Positions 14,335-22,914 of a DNA stretch of 26,296 nt are shown piece by piece. The first letter of the stretch is position 1. Each line of letters begins with the position of its first letter. The position numbers were made by a program, and so were the translations under genes. The notes under the pieces were generated by a model. That model saw only the letters and a list, made by a program, of their open reading frames with translations. It was not told where the DNA came from and made no database searches. The stretch is from positions 1 through 26,296 of the forward strand of contig CAYULB010000028.1 in the NCBI GenBank assembly GCA_964445575.1. The letters are read 5' to 3'. The DNA is from WJMT01 sp964445575 (lineage in GTDB: Bacteria; Acidobacteriota; Aminicenantia; Aminicenantales; Aminicenantaceae).

Positions 14335-15309
14335 ATGCACACGGAACATCTCATCATAGTCCCGGGCGGGCTCAACACCGACATCATAGGGCTAGGTGTG
14401 GAAAAAATTATCAAACAGGGAGAGCTTACTCTGGGGGGCAGACTTAAAATCGGCCCCGGGGGAAAAGCTCGGAACATGGCTCAGATGGCAGCTTCTTACC
14501 TGGGAAAAGGAAAAGTGGCCATGATTGGAAGAACCAGTAAGGATCCCTATGGGCTGTGGAAAATCCCTTTACAGAGCCTTGAGAAAGAAGGAGTAGACAC
14601 TACTCATGTCAAAGTGCTGGATTTTGAAGAATCAGGATGGAAATTTCCAGGGACAGCGCTTATCCCAGTGGACAGAGAAGGGAAAAACCAAATCTATGTT
14701 CTTCCTGGAGCCAATGCTGATTTCAGCAACAGAGACATTGATGAAGCCCAAAATCTTTTTTTGAACGAAAAAAGAAACAAAGTTATGCTGCTGGCCCTTG
14801 AAATACCCATGGAAACAGCTCTCTATTCTATCCAAAAAGCCCACCGCGCAGGCATAAAAGTAGTCTTGGATCCGGGAGGAATTCAAACCTTTTCAGACCA
14901 GCTTCTTACGGAAAAAATCTTTCTGATAAAACCCAATGAACATGAAGCCCAGATTCTGACCGGAATCAAAGTAAAAGACTTTGAATCAGCATCTCAGGTA
15001 GGGAATATTTTTATCTCAAAGGGAATTCAAAATGTTCTCATTACCCACGGAGAAAAGGGAGCTTATTTTTTCTGTAAAAATAAAGCACTTCACCTTCCCT
15101 GCCCTCAAGTCCTGGACAAAGGAGTCCAAGATGAGACCGGTTGCGGGGATCAGGTCTCGGCCGTACTGGCTTCCGGTCTTGCCGAAGGAAATAACTTATC
15201 CCAGGTAGTGGAGCTTTCTGTATTAGCAGGCAGCATGCAGTTTTATAGAGAAGGAATCCAGCCTGTGACCAAGAAAGAACTTTTGGAAATGAAGAGGAGA
15301 ATCCAATGA
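14335..15309 (+). CDS. PfkB/ribokinase-family sugar kinase
   Basis: A 324-residue cytoplasmic kinase of the usual family length. The glycine-rich sugar-binding signature is GPGGKARNMAQMA (about residues 40-52), and the C-terminal anion-hole/catalytic signature is ETGCGDQVSA with Asp272 as the likely base (Cys replaces the common Ala of GAGD). VVLDPG and LIKPNEHEAQILTG are also typical. The enzyme transfers phosphate from ATP to a hydroxymethyl group of a ketose or similar sugar. Its last four bases overlap the D-lyxose-isomerase-type gene (ATGA), so the products probably act in sequence: the isomerase makes a ketose (xylulose or fructose) and the kinase phosphorylates it. A start at 14326 would add three residues; the exact substrate cannot be read from sequence. 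Confidence 0.9.
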   Translation: MHTEHLIIVPGGLNTDIIGLGVEKIIKQGELTLGGRLKIGPGGKARNMAQMAASYLGKGKVAMIGRTSKDPYGLWKIPLQSLEKEGVDTTHVKVLDFEESGWKFPGTALIPVDREGKNQIYVLPGANADFSNRDIDEAQNLFLNEKRNKVMLLALEIPMETALYSIQKAHRAGIKVVLDPGGIQTFSDQLLTEKIFLIKPNEHEAQILTGIKVKDFESASQVGNIFISKGIQNVLITHGEKGAYFFCKNKALHLPCPQVLDKGVQDETGCGDQVSAVLASGLAEGNNLSQVVELSVLAGSMQFYREGIQPVTKKELLEMKRRIQ

Positions 15310-15848
15310 ACAAAGAAAAAGTCCAAAGCACAAGAGACAAAGCCTGTCAAATACTTAAAAAGGCTCATATTGTTCTTACAAAACAAGAGAGAAAAACCAT
15401 GGAAGTGGCTGACTGCGGATTTGATGACATAGAAAATCTGGGACTTCAAGCCGTGACTTATATCAACACCGACAGATACTGCGCCAAAGAAATCATCCTC
15501 CTTCCTGGACAGCTTTTTCCTGAACACCAGCATCCTCTTATTGATAAAAACAATCCAGGCAAACAAGAGACCTTCAGATGCCGGTGGGGCAGGGTCATGC
15601 TCTATGTGGAAGGAGAACCAACTCCCAATCCCCAAGCTAAGGTCCCAGATACATACAGACCGTATCTCACTGTCTGGAAAGAAGTAGAACTCAGACCCGG
15701 AGACCAGTTTACTCTTCCTCCTAACACAAAACACTGGTTTCAAGCCGGGGAAAAAGGAGCTGTAACCTCTGAATTCTCCTCCACCAGCATTGATGAAAAA
15801 GATGAGTTCACAGACCCAAGGGTCAAACGCATCCCCACCCTTAAATGA
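15306..15848 (+). CDS. D-lyxose ketol-isomerase family cupin
   Basis: A 180-residue single-domain cupin matching the D-lyxose isomerase family. The metal site is complete: His74 and His76 in PEHQHP, Glu88 in KQETFRCRWG and His143 in PPNTKHWFQAG. The stretch LYVEGEPTPNP (100-110) and RPYLTVWKEVELRPGDQFTLP are family hallmarks. These Mn-dependent enzymes interconvert D-lyxose and D-xylulose, and many also act on D-mannose/D-fructose. It overlaps the upstream kinase by four bases (ATGA), which indicates translational coupling. With the GH38 alpha-mannosidase nearby, mannose is a plausible physiological substrate, but that is inference. Confidence 0.9.
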   Translation: MNKEKVQSTRDKACQILKKAHIVLTKQERKTMEVADCGFDDIENLGLQAVTYINTDRYCAKEIILLPGQLFPEHQHPLIDKNNPGKQETFRCRWGRVMLYVEGEPTPNPQAKVPDTYRPYLTVWKEVELRPGDQFTLPPNTKHWFQAGEKGAVTSEFSSTSIDEKDEFTDPRVKRIPTLK

Positions 15849-15869
15849 CTAAAATTTTTTTGTTATTCA

Positions 15870-15967
15870 CAAGCCGAGATTGCTGCAGATGCAAGGCGCA
15901 GAGTGTGAAGCTGTGGTCCTTCACTGCGAATGCTCTGCAACGAAGCAGATGCGGTGAAATCGGCTTG
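15870..15967. repeat. 98-bp palindromic (REP-like) element
   Basis: Bounded by CAAGCCGA (15870-15877) and TCGGCTTG (15960-15967), with an inner stem-loop (GTGAAG, 8-base loop, CTTCAC) near its centre and GC content higher than the flanks. It starts 22 bp after the isomerase stop. The design is like interspersed REP/BIME elements; it may also stabilise or terminate the upstream transcript. No T-run follows. Confidence 0.65.
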
Positions 15968-15976
15968 CCTGTATGG

Positions 15977-16102
15977 TAAAATATGTATGCATAATAATAA
16001 AACTCATAACTTGAATTAAAGTCAGATTCATGTTCTTGAAAAACATAACATGATGAAACTACTGATCGTGATAAATTTGTATGAAAATGCATACATATTT
16101 TA
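15977..16102. promoter_or_regulatory. 16-bp inverted repeat pair before the URO-D-family gene
   Basis: TAAAATATGTATGCAT (15977-15992) and its exact reverse complement (16087-16102) are separated by 94 bp, with the right arm ending 16 bp before the start codon at 16119. Each arm includes the 8-bp palindrome TATGCATA or most of it. Spacing suits two operator sites with a DNA loop; alternatively the arms are the ends of a small non-coding mobile element. Confidence 0.5.
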
Positions 16103-16118
16103 TGAATGATCAAAAAAA

Positions 16119-17276
16119 ATGAATGCAAAGGAAAGATTTATTAAGACTTTAGAGAGAAAAACTCCGGACCGGCTCCCTGTCACCACACACCATGTGATGC
16201 CCTCTTTTTTGGATAAATACATGGGCGGCATTTCCTATCAGGAATTCTTTGATTATTTTAAGCTGGACCCTATTTTGTGGGTTACTGCCCACAAGCCCTC
16301 CCAAGAAAATGAATACATTCACCCATCAGGGAAAAAAGACACAGACTACCTGGCGCCTCCTCTTCTCTGCTCAGAAAACTGGAATTACTCTGTAAAAAAT
16401 ATTCCGCACCCTGATTATCACACTCTCCGCTATGAAATCAAAACCCCTCGAAAGACTCTGGCTTTGACTCTTCAAAGCTCTCCTCAAACCTCTTGGGTCT
16501 CCGAAAGACTGATCAAAGTGAAAAAAGACATAGAGATATTTGAAAAATATGCCCCAGTCCCTGTTTGCGATGTTGAGACCATCAATAAAAAAGCCCAGGG
16601 ATTTGGCTCCAGAGGCTTGGTGAGAGGAACCATTCCCGGCTTCGATGTCTACGGACAGCCTGGATGCTGGCAGGATGCGGCAGTTCTCTTTGGCATTGAA
16701 GAACTCATCATGGAAACCTTCCAAGATCCAAAATGGGTGCATGCGTTTCTTGAAATATTAACGCAGAGAAAAAAGCGCTTTGTCCGCTCGCTCAAAGGAG
16801 CTGAGTTTGACCTGATCGAACACGGCGGGGGTGATGCTTCTTCAACCGTAATATCCCCGAAGATCTTTGATGAATTCGTGGCTCCCTATGACGCAGAGCT
16901 TATAAAGGAGGCTCACAAACAAGGACAGAGAGTCGTGTATCACACCTGCGGGGGAATGATGCCTCTTCTTGAGAGAATCGCGGACATGGCGCCTGATGCA
17001 GCAGAGACCTTCACTCCCAAAGCTATGGGCGGAGATGCAGATCTTAAAGAAGCCAAGAAACGGATCGGGCACCGGGTGTGCATGATCGGAGGCTTTGACC
17101 AGTTTCACTACTTCAAAGACTTCAGCCCCGAAGAAACCCGGAAAGAAGTCCGGCGGTGCTTTGAAGAAGCTGGCGAAGGAGGAGGATTCATTTTGGCCCC
17201 TTCAGATCATTTCTTTGATGCTGAATTAGATCTTATCAAAGCCTATGCAGATGAGGCCAGAAAATGCACTTACTGA
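16119..17276 (+). CDS. Uroporphyrinogen decarboxylase (URO-D) family protein
   Basis: A 385-residue cytoplasmic protein with the URO-D/MtaA fold signatures: start KERFIKTLERKTPDRLPV, middle FDLIEHGGGDASS with ISPKIFDEFVAPYDAELIKEAHKQG, and VVYHTCGGMMPLLERIADM. The latter resembles the H-x-C zinc motif of corrinoid methyltransferases (MtaA/MtbA) in this superfamily. The heme enzyme's N-terminal substrate-binding arginine motif (FMRQAGR) is absent, so true HemE function is unlikely. Relatives of this length are common in sugar or aromatic catabolic clusters, with unknown or methyl-transfer roles. It follows the kinase-isomerase pair on the same strand but is separated by 270 bp with its own repeats. 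No Shine-Dalgarno is obvious before the ATG. Confidence 0.85.
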   Translation: MNAKERFIKTLERKTPDRLPVTTHHVMPSFLDKYMGGISYQEFFDYFKLDPILWVTAHKPSQENEYIHPSGKKDTDYLAPPLLCSENWNYSVKNIPHPDYHTLRYEIKTPRKTLALTLQSSPQTSWVSERLIKVKKDIEIFEKYAPVPVCDVETINKKAQGFGSRGLVRGTIPGFDVYGQPGCWQDAAVLFGIEELIMETFQDPKWVHAFLEILTQRKKRFVRSLKGAEFDLIEHGGGDASSTVISPKIFDEFVAPYDAELIKEAHKQGQRVVYHTCGGMMPLLERIADMAPDAAETFTPKAMGGDADLKEAKKRIGHRVCMIGGFDQFHYFKDFSPEETRKEVRRCFEEAGEGGGFILAPSDHFFDAELDLIKAYADEARKCTY

Positions 17277-17333
17277 ACCCCCCAGATACCAATCCGATAG
17301 CCCTCTTGCCTTGGGAGCGATAATAATCCTAGG

Positions 17334-17350
17334 AGGAAGCTTTTCTTCCT
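17334..17350 (+). repeat. Short hairpin after the URO-D-family gene
   Basis: AGGAAG (17334-17339), a 5-base loop and CTTCCT (17345-17350) followed by a run of A. It lies 57 bp after the URO-D stop. Only six pairs and no T-run, so a terminator is unlikely. The remaining bases between 17277 and 17506 contain nothing else I recognise. Confidence 0.25.
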
Positions 17351-17506
17351 AAAAAACAGAACTTGAGGATGAAGACAACGTTATTCCCCTGTTCTACGTC
17401 ATAACTACCTAAAAAAGACTCTTAACGAGTTTAGATTGCTTTAAATGCACGAAAAAAGCCTATTTACTTAACTATTTCTGGCTAAAAATACAAACTGGAG
17501 GTACTT

Positions 17507-18625
17507 ATGAGACAAAAAAAACCAAATCATTCAAAACTCTTAGCCGTCTTAATCCTTTCTTCTTTACTCATGGCGCCTTTCTTAATCCAGGCTGGGCCGC
17601 TTACCAGTAAGATCATTATTAGAAATGATGAAACTCTGTTCACAACCTTTGCCTTTATAACCATTGGTTCATTCCATGAAGTGGACCGAGAAAAAATGAA
17701 TCCTCTTAAAGAGTTTGTTTGGCGGAAGCTTGAAAAAAACCTTTCCCCAGAATACCTTGAACGCATCCGTCAGGAATGTGAAACTTTCCAAAAAGACAGA
17801 ATGTTTGAATACAATGCCACCATGCTGGCTATTAATTCCTCCTCTCCTCCGGAGATAAGATTTCTCAAGAGAGAGCTGGTAGATCATCTTCAAGATAAAG
17901 GAGAAGACAGGATTCAAAGAGCTCTTAAGACTTTCCAGGGCCTGGAAAGACTTCCTGAACTTCTCACCGAGTTTTACCAAAAAGCCAATATCCAAGAATT
18001 ATATGAAGAATGCCAGCCCTGGTATAACGATGCTATAAATAAATATCAAGAAAAAGTGACTTCACTGCTCTCCCGGGCTCTTGAATACCTTAAGATGTCT
18101 GAAGAAGAAGTACATCTTGTTGTGGAAAAGATTGTCATCATTCCTAATTTAATCGGTCCCCGCGGCTCTGCCATGGGCCCTATCTGGAAAAACATCAAGT
18201 ATGATATCCACAGCCCATGGGAAAGCGTTTCCTGGTCTCCTCATGAATTCATCCATGAAATGGTGGCTCCCCTAACCCGCAGTGGAAAATATGAGGAGTC
18301 TATTCTTACTATTGTGAACAAAGTCTGGGAAGATCTGGAAGACACCCCCGCACGAAATTACTATTCTGATAAAATCAGTTTCTTTGATGAATGTCTGGTC
18401 AGAACTCTGGATCATATCGCTTCTAGAGGGTGGGAAAAACCCTGGGAAAAAGAACGTGTCCGTTCCGGGCTGGTCTATCAGGCAGAACGAGGATTTGTTC
18501 TCTGCCCATTAATGTTGGAGGCCCTTGAAGAATACCAGACTTCAGGACAGTCATTTAAAAACTACTTCCCGAAATTTCTCCAAACTCTTTTGAGGACAAG
18601 AAGCTCAAATGATAAAAAGGATTAG
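17507..18625 (+). CDS. Secreted HExxH protein, possible DUF4932-like metallopeptidase
   Basis: A 372-residue protein with a clear signal peptide (LLAVLILSSLLMAPFLIQAG) and a good ribosome binding site (ggagg). The mature part is mostly helical. SPHEFIHEMVAPL contains HEFIH (His246, Glu247, His250), the zinc-binding HExxH of metallopeptidases; the acidic pair in SFFDECLVRTLDH could supply a third ligand. The layout (HExxH followed by an E-rich helix and a Tyr-rich tail) reminds me of DUF4932 proteins from Bacteroidetes, but I cannot confirm this. It would act in the periplasm or outside the cell. It converges with the GH38 gene, the two stop codons overlapping by four bases. No protease substrate can be inferred. 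Confidence 0.7.
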   Translation: MRQKKPNHSKLLAVLILSSLLMAPFLIQAGPLTSKIIIRNDETLFTTFAFITIGSFHEVDREKMNPLKEFVWRKLEKNLSPEYLERIRQECETFQKDRMFEYNATMLAINSSSPPEIRFLKRELVDHLQDKGEDRIQRALKTFQGLERLPELLTEFYQKANIQELYEECQPWYNDAINKYQEKVTSLLSRALEYLKMSEEEVHLVVEKIVIIPNLIGPRGSAMGPIWKNIKYDIHSPWESVSWSPHEFIHEMVAPLTRSGKYEESILTIVNKVWEDLEDTPARNYYSDKISFFDECLVRTLDHIASRGWEKPWEKERVRSGLVYQAERGFVLCPLMLEALEEYQTSGQSFKNYFPKFLQTLLRTRSSNDKKD

Positions 18626-21030
18626 GGGTATTCAAGGAGGTCGACCTCGAACACCCTTCCTTTTTTATCAACACAGATTGTTTTCATCTCAAGGGATTTG
18701 AGAGAAATGCTGTGTTTTATATCCAATTTTTTTAAATGCACTACAGCTTGTGTGGGAATCCCTGCTGCTTCCTGAATTCGGATCACAAGCGCATCTCCCT
18801 CCTCAGAACGCTTCAAGCTCAGAAGGCACACATTCTTAGGGCTTAAAGAGAGAAGGTCAAGATTATCAAAATTTCCAACCGGAAGGTGAGCTAGAGCAAA
18901 TGGAGGTGAGGACATCCATTCAGCAAGACCTGGAAGTCTCCGAAGAATAGATTCAGGCTCGCCGGGAACCACCAGAAGTCGAACAAAATGTTCTCCCATG
19001 TCCATGCATTTGTGACCAGGATGGTTTTTTAAATCCAATCCTTGTTCATGACAGTAGGCCGCGCTTCTTAAAACAGAGAGCCTAACCTCTCCGTTTTTAA
19101 AATCAAATCCGTGCTGCCCACTGCTGACAACACCAACGGCAGCTGGTTTATTGTTGAGGTGTCCCCTGACTAAAAGCCGACCAGAGTGTACATGCTCTTC
19201 TCCATCAGCAGGCCTTTGAGTCATGCCTCCGAGAATCCCACACAGTAAATGTGCTTTCTTTATTAAAGTGGGAACAGAGAGCTTCAGACGCCTGTGTTTT
19301 TGATTCCACAAAACTCTCAATCTGTATTCCAGGACAGGCCACTGAGAATAGCCAATGGTCTGCATGGTGATGGAACTTTTTTCATATATAAATTCGGATT
19401 CGTGAACCAGCCGCACAGGGCCTTTTTCTTTCACTCTAAAACTTCCTCGCTTTAATTCAAACACTCCCTCTTTGTCTCGGAACAGTTTGATTCCAGTTCC
19501 CCAGGAATCTCCGGAGTCTTTGATCACCAGGGGCTGTATCAAAGGCCCGGAAAGAAGCGGATCCATTCGGGGTCCCCAGAGTTTTTCAATAAGGCCTGAA
19601 TCAGGATTTATCTCATAATCCAGGAAAGGTGAAAATTTTTTAGTCTTTTCTTTTCCCTTTTTGACCTCCAAACGGAAATTACTTATCCCTATTCCAGGCA
19701 GAGGAGTGAAAAAAGAAATCTTTCGCCGCCATCCATTAAAAGGAAGTAATGCTTCTGGCTGCTCTTGCTGGCATTCAATTCTTTGTCCTTTGAGAGTGGA
19801 CAGCTCCACATGCCACTCCCCTTTCCATTTAGGACGGGGGGAGAGCATAAATTCCACTTCAACGGGAGCCTCATTCAAGGAGGGATTAATATTCAGCACA
19901 GTGACAGGAAGGGAGGTGCTTTTCTCATTCGGCTGGTTTAAACCAGTCACGGCTTTCAACCTGAGGCATCTTGCAGAATCCATGACTTTTCCATACAAAT
20001 CCAGAGCGTCTTTTTCCGCCGGCTGGATGCAGGAGCCGGGAAGGATATCATGAAAGTCGTTGAAGAGATGACCTCTCCATACCTCTCTGATTTCTTTTGC
20101 CGGATAAGGAATATCCTTCAGCCACCAGGCTGCTGCCCCTGCTGCTTCAGCCTGCTTTATCAAGCCCGCGCTTTGGATGGCTTTTCTTTTGACGCGAGAA
20201 AGAGATGTGTAGCATCCTGTAAACACCCGCTGCAGCCCTCCTTTAAAAACCGGGACTTCTTTAATGGAATCTTTTACTGCCTGATAATACCGGTCTGGAG
20301 TGCTGTGAAGGAAATTCACCCGGTTTTCTTTGTCCATAAATTCATCAATTTGCTTTAGGTCTTCTCTGGTAGGGCCTCCTCCGTGGTTGCCGATTCCCCA
20401 GAAAACAGGGGTATCCTGTCCGGTTTTTAAAGCCAGCCTCACCCCCTGTCTAAGTCTTTCTTCGATGTTATGGTACTCGGTATGGTAAAGGCCCACCGGA
20501 ATTCTTAAAGCGGCAATTTCTGTTCCATCGCATCCCTTCCACCGGTAAAGATAAGAGGGAAGCTTCAACTGATCTTCTTGAGGCCGCATATGAATATACA
20601 TCTTGTAGCCGCTTTTTCTTAGAATCTGGGGAAGCCCAGCGCTGTGTCCAAAAGAATCAAAATTGTAAGCCACTTCAGGGAAAGAATTAAAATATTTTCT
20701 GAAAAATGTCCTTCCTTCCAGAATCTGCCGGATGATAGATTCCGTGGAGGCGAGATTCACGTCCGGCTGCAGATACCATCCTCCGCTCACAGCCCAACGG
20801 CCCTCTGTGACCAGCTCCTGGATTTGTTTGAATAAAGAGGAGTCATGCTCCTTGACCCACTGGTAGAGAACCGCCTCATTATGGTTGAAAATCAGATCCT
20901 GGTGTTCATTCAGAATTTCAACCGCAGTGTAAAACGTGGAGAGAGCTTCCGCACACCCCTCTTCCCACTGCCACTGCCACACGGGATCCAGATGGGCATT
21001 ACAGATCAAATGCACGCACGGCTTTTTCAT
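18622..21030 (-). CDS. GH38-family alpha-mannosidase
   Basis: An 802-residue cytoplasmic protein (no signal peptide). GH38 motifs stand in order: NAHLDPVW with zinc ligands His13 and Asp15; NFDSFGHSAGLPQIL with Asp125, corresponding to the catalytic nucleophile that also binds zinc; GIGNHGGGPT (212-221); TGCYTSLSRVKR (271-282); and FNDFHDILPGS with His327 as the remaining zinc ligand. The C-terminal half (from about 370) is the beta-sandwich region. The enzyme hydrolyses alpha-mannosidic bonds with retention of configuration, so mannosides must be imported first. Its start overlaps the symporter stop by four bases (ATGA), a strong sign that the symporter brings in its substrate. Exact linkage preference is unknown. 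Confidence 0.93.
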   Translation of the reverse strand: MKKPCVHLICNAHLDPVWQWQWEEGCAEALSTFYTAVEILNEHQDLIFNHNEAVLYQWVKEHDSSLFKQIQELVTEGRWAVSGGWYLQPDVNLASTESIIRQILEGRTFFRKYFNSFPEVAYNFDSFGHSAGLPQILRKSGYKMYIHMRPQEDQLKLPSYLYRWKGCDGTEIAALRIPVGLYHTEYHNIEERLRQGVRLALKTGQDTPVFWGIGNHGGGPTREDLKQIDEFMDKENRVNFLHSTPDRYYQAVKDSIKEVPVFKGGLQRVFTGCYTSLSRVKRKAIQSAGLIKQAEAAGAAAWWLKDIPYPAKEIREVWRGHLFNDFHDILPGSCIQPAEKDALDLYGKVMDSARCLRLKAVTGLNQPNEKSTSLPVTVLNINPSLNEAPVEVEFMLSPRPKWKGEWHVELSTLKGQRIECQQEQPEALLPFNGWRRKISFFTPLPGIGISNFRLEVKKGKEKTKKFSPFLDYEINPDSGLIEKLWGPRMDPLLSGPLIQPLVIKDSGDSWGTGIKLFRDKEGVFELKRGSFRVKEKGPVRLVHESEFIYEKSSITMQTIGYSQWPVLEYRLRVLWNQKHRRLKLSVPTLIKKAHLLCGILGGMTQRPADGEEHVHSGRLLVRGHLNNKPAAVGVVSSGQHGFDFKNGEVRLSVLRSAAYCHEQGLDLKNHPGHKCMDMGEHFVRLLVVPGEPESILRRLPGLAEWMSSPPFALAHLPVGNFDNLDLLSLSPKNVCLLSLKRSEEGDALVIRIQEAAGIPTQAVVHLKKLDIKHSISLKSLEMKTICVDKKGRVFEVDLLEYP

Positions 21031-22787
21031 CCTTCCTCCCTGGGAGGCAGCTTTTTATACCAAGTAAAATAAAGCACAAAAGCAAACGCCACTGCCGCTG
21101 CTCCCCATACTAAAGCATGGTTCCATTTTCTGAGCAGTGCATAAAAAGGAATCAAGGCCAAAGAAAACTGAAACACTGCTGTCAAAAAACCGTTTAAAGC
21201 ATCGTAAAACGGAATCCGGTCCCTTGGAGGAACCAGCCCTTTTTTCTCAGCTTCTTTTCTTACCGGCTTCCAGAAACCAAACGGCCTGACTCTGGAATAA
21301 AAATCAACCAGCACCGGCATTTTTGTTGGTTTCTCAAGCCATCCGAAAAATACAGTCACTGCAAAACAGGCAGCAATATCTATACCCAGGGCTTTAGGAT
21401 CGGACCAGTGGCTGAAAAATAATTTCTGTAAAGCGATAAGCCCCGCTGCTGCTGCCATGCTTTTATAAAAAGCTCTGGCACTGAACCGCCACCAGTGCCA
21501 TCTCATGGTGGCAGGTACCAGGATCATGGTCAATACCACAAAAATCATGGTTTCCCAGGCTGAGATAATATCCTCGAACGACATGCTGGCCGCAAACCCG
21601 ATCATCAGCATGACTACAGAGGCCAGCTGCCCCAGTCTCACCAGCTGCTTCTGAGTCAGGTTTTTTATGAAATATCTCTTCAAAAAGTCATTCACAATCA
21701 CAGAACTGGTCACATTGATCATGGCATCCAGAGTGGACATGAGAGCTGCCAGCAGAACCGCAATAAAAAGACCCCTCACTCCCACAGGGAGTTTAAGTAT
21801 CACCAGGGGCATGATTTTCTCCGCATCAAATCCAGCCTGAGCTCCCAGAAAATAGACACCCAGCACCAGAAACGCACAGCCCATAATCCAACGGGCTGTG
21901 TAGCCCACAGTCCACATGCCCCCTGCCAGAGCTGCATCCCTGGAGCTTCGGGCGCTCAGAAAAAACTGAAAATCCCACACATTGGGACCAGCCAGAAGCC
22001 GGAACACCATCCATGAAAAACCAGCCACCATCACCGGCCCGAATAAATAGAAATGGTGGTAGCTTTCAGGGGACGACTGCACATACCCAGACCACAGCTT
22101 CCAGGGGATTTTTAAAGAATGCCACCCTGTGCTTTTGCCGGAAAAAAGTTGTCCCAGTTGATTGTTTGTAAACACCATCACAGATAAAATAACTGCTCCC
22201 ACCCCAATAAGAAGCGTCTGCAGCATATCCGTCAGTATCACTCCAAAAAATCCAGCCAGGGTCACATAGATACCAACGGCCGCAAATACAATAAACGTGG
22301 CCAGTTCTCGAGACAGAGGAAGAAACTCTTCCGCAAATTTCCCTATGCCCACGGCAATGTAGGTTAGATTGAAAATCATAAGAAGAAGCAGGAACAGAGC
22401 CGAAGCGATCCGGGCATTTTCCGCATCTCTGTTGTCTCCATACCGGGTCTGGTTCCATTCAGCAAAAGTCATAACACCTGAACGGCGGATCCATTTCGCC
22501 TGAAAAGCCATGTAAAAACAGATCATAAACCATCCCCAGTAGATATGAGTCACCCAGACAGCTTTAAGACCTAGATAATACAGAGCTCCCACCATGGCCA
22601 TGGTTCCGCCAATGTCAATATAGCTGGAACATCCTGCCAGCCCCAGCATCCACCAGGGAACATTACGGCCGGCCAGATAATAGGCTGCCAATCCCTTGGT
22701 AGCCCTCTTCTTTATCCAGAATCCCATTACAGCAATGAATATGAGATATCCCAGAATAAGGGACAGGTCAGTGGGAGAGAGTTTCAT
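21027..22787 (-). CDS. Sodium:solute symporter (SSS family)
   Basis: A 586-residue inner-membrane protein with about 13 or more hydrophobic segments. The start (DLSLILGYLIFIAVMGFWIKKR, then YYLAGRNVPWWMLGLAGCSSYI) is typical of SSS transporters, as are GFFGVILTDMLQTLLIGVGA and LLAALMSTLDAMINVTSSVIVND, the helix 8 sodium-binding region with Ser/Thr in S-T-L-D. Length is at the upper end for the family because of an extended C-terminal part with two more membrane segments. It overlaps the GH38 mannosidase gene downstream by four bases, so it probably imports a mannoside or mannose-containing oligosaccharide with sodium. No Shine-Dalgarno precedes the ATG, which lies only about 15 bp from the promoter's -10. 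Confidence 0.92.
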   Translation of the reverse strand: MKLSPTDLSLILGYLIFIAVMGFWIKKRATKGLAAYYLAGRNVPWWMLGLAGCSSYIDIGGTMAMVGALYYLGLKAVWVTHIYWGWFMICFYMAFQAKWIRRSGVMTFAEWNQTRYGDNRDAENARIASALFLLLLMIFNLTYIAVGIGKFAEEFLPLSRELATFIVFAAVGIYVTLAGFFGVILTDMLQTLLIGVGAVILSVMVFTNNQLGQLFSGKSTGWHSLKIPWKLWSGYVQSSPESYHHFYLFGPVMVAGFSWMVFRLLAGPNVWDFQFFLSARSSRDAALAGGMWTVGYTARWIMGCAFLVLGVYFLGAQAGFDAEKIMPLVILKLPVGVRGLFIAVLLAALMSTLDAMINVTSSVIVNDFLKRYFIKNLTQKQLVRLGQLASVVMLMIGFAASMSFEDIISAWETMIFVVLTMILVPATMRWHWWRFSARAFYKSMAAAAGLIALQKLFFSHWSDPKALGIDIAACFAVTVFFGWLEKPTKMPVLVDFYSRVRPFGFWKPVRKEAEKKGLVPPRDRIPFYDALNGFLTAVFQFSLALIPFYALLRKWNHALVWGAAAVAFAFVLYFTWYKKLPPREEG

Positions 22788-22802
22788 AGCCGAACAGCTA
22801 TT

Positions 22803-22829
22803 TTTATATCAGGAGGAAAGAGATGTCAA
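22803..22829 (-). promoter_or_regulatory. Putative promoter of the symporter-mannosidase operon
   Basis: Minus strand TTGACA (22824-22829) with TATAAA (22803-22808) at 15 bp, or TAAAAA (22801-22806) at 17 bp. The start codon at 22787 would be only about 7-10 bases into the transcript. An inverted repeat ATAGC / GCTAT (22786-22801) covers the expected transcription start. Confidence 0.5.
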
Positions 22830-22914
22830 ATCAGCTTAATGGCCGAATGCACTGCCGATATTAACAGCCGTAGCTTATGACATCCAGAATAGAAAGCTTG
22901 AAAAAGCAAAACAA

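Noticed and set aside
15841..16128. Minus-strand frame of 95 codons in the gap before the URO-D gene
   Set aside because: It covers the two inverted-repeat structures, has low-complexity composition and no ribosome binding site.
17277..17506. Riboswitch or terminator between the URO-D gene and the HExxH gene
   Set aside because: Only a 6-bp hairpin without T-run is visible; no recognisable riboswitch core.
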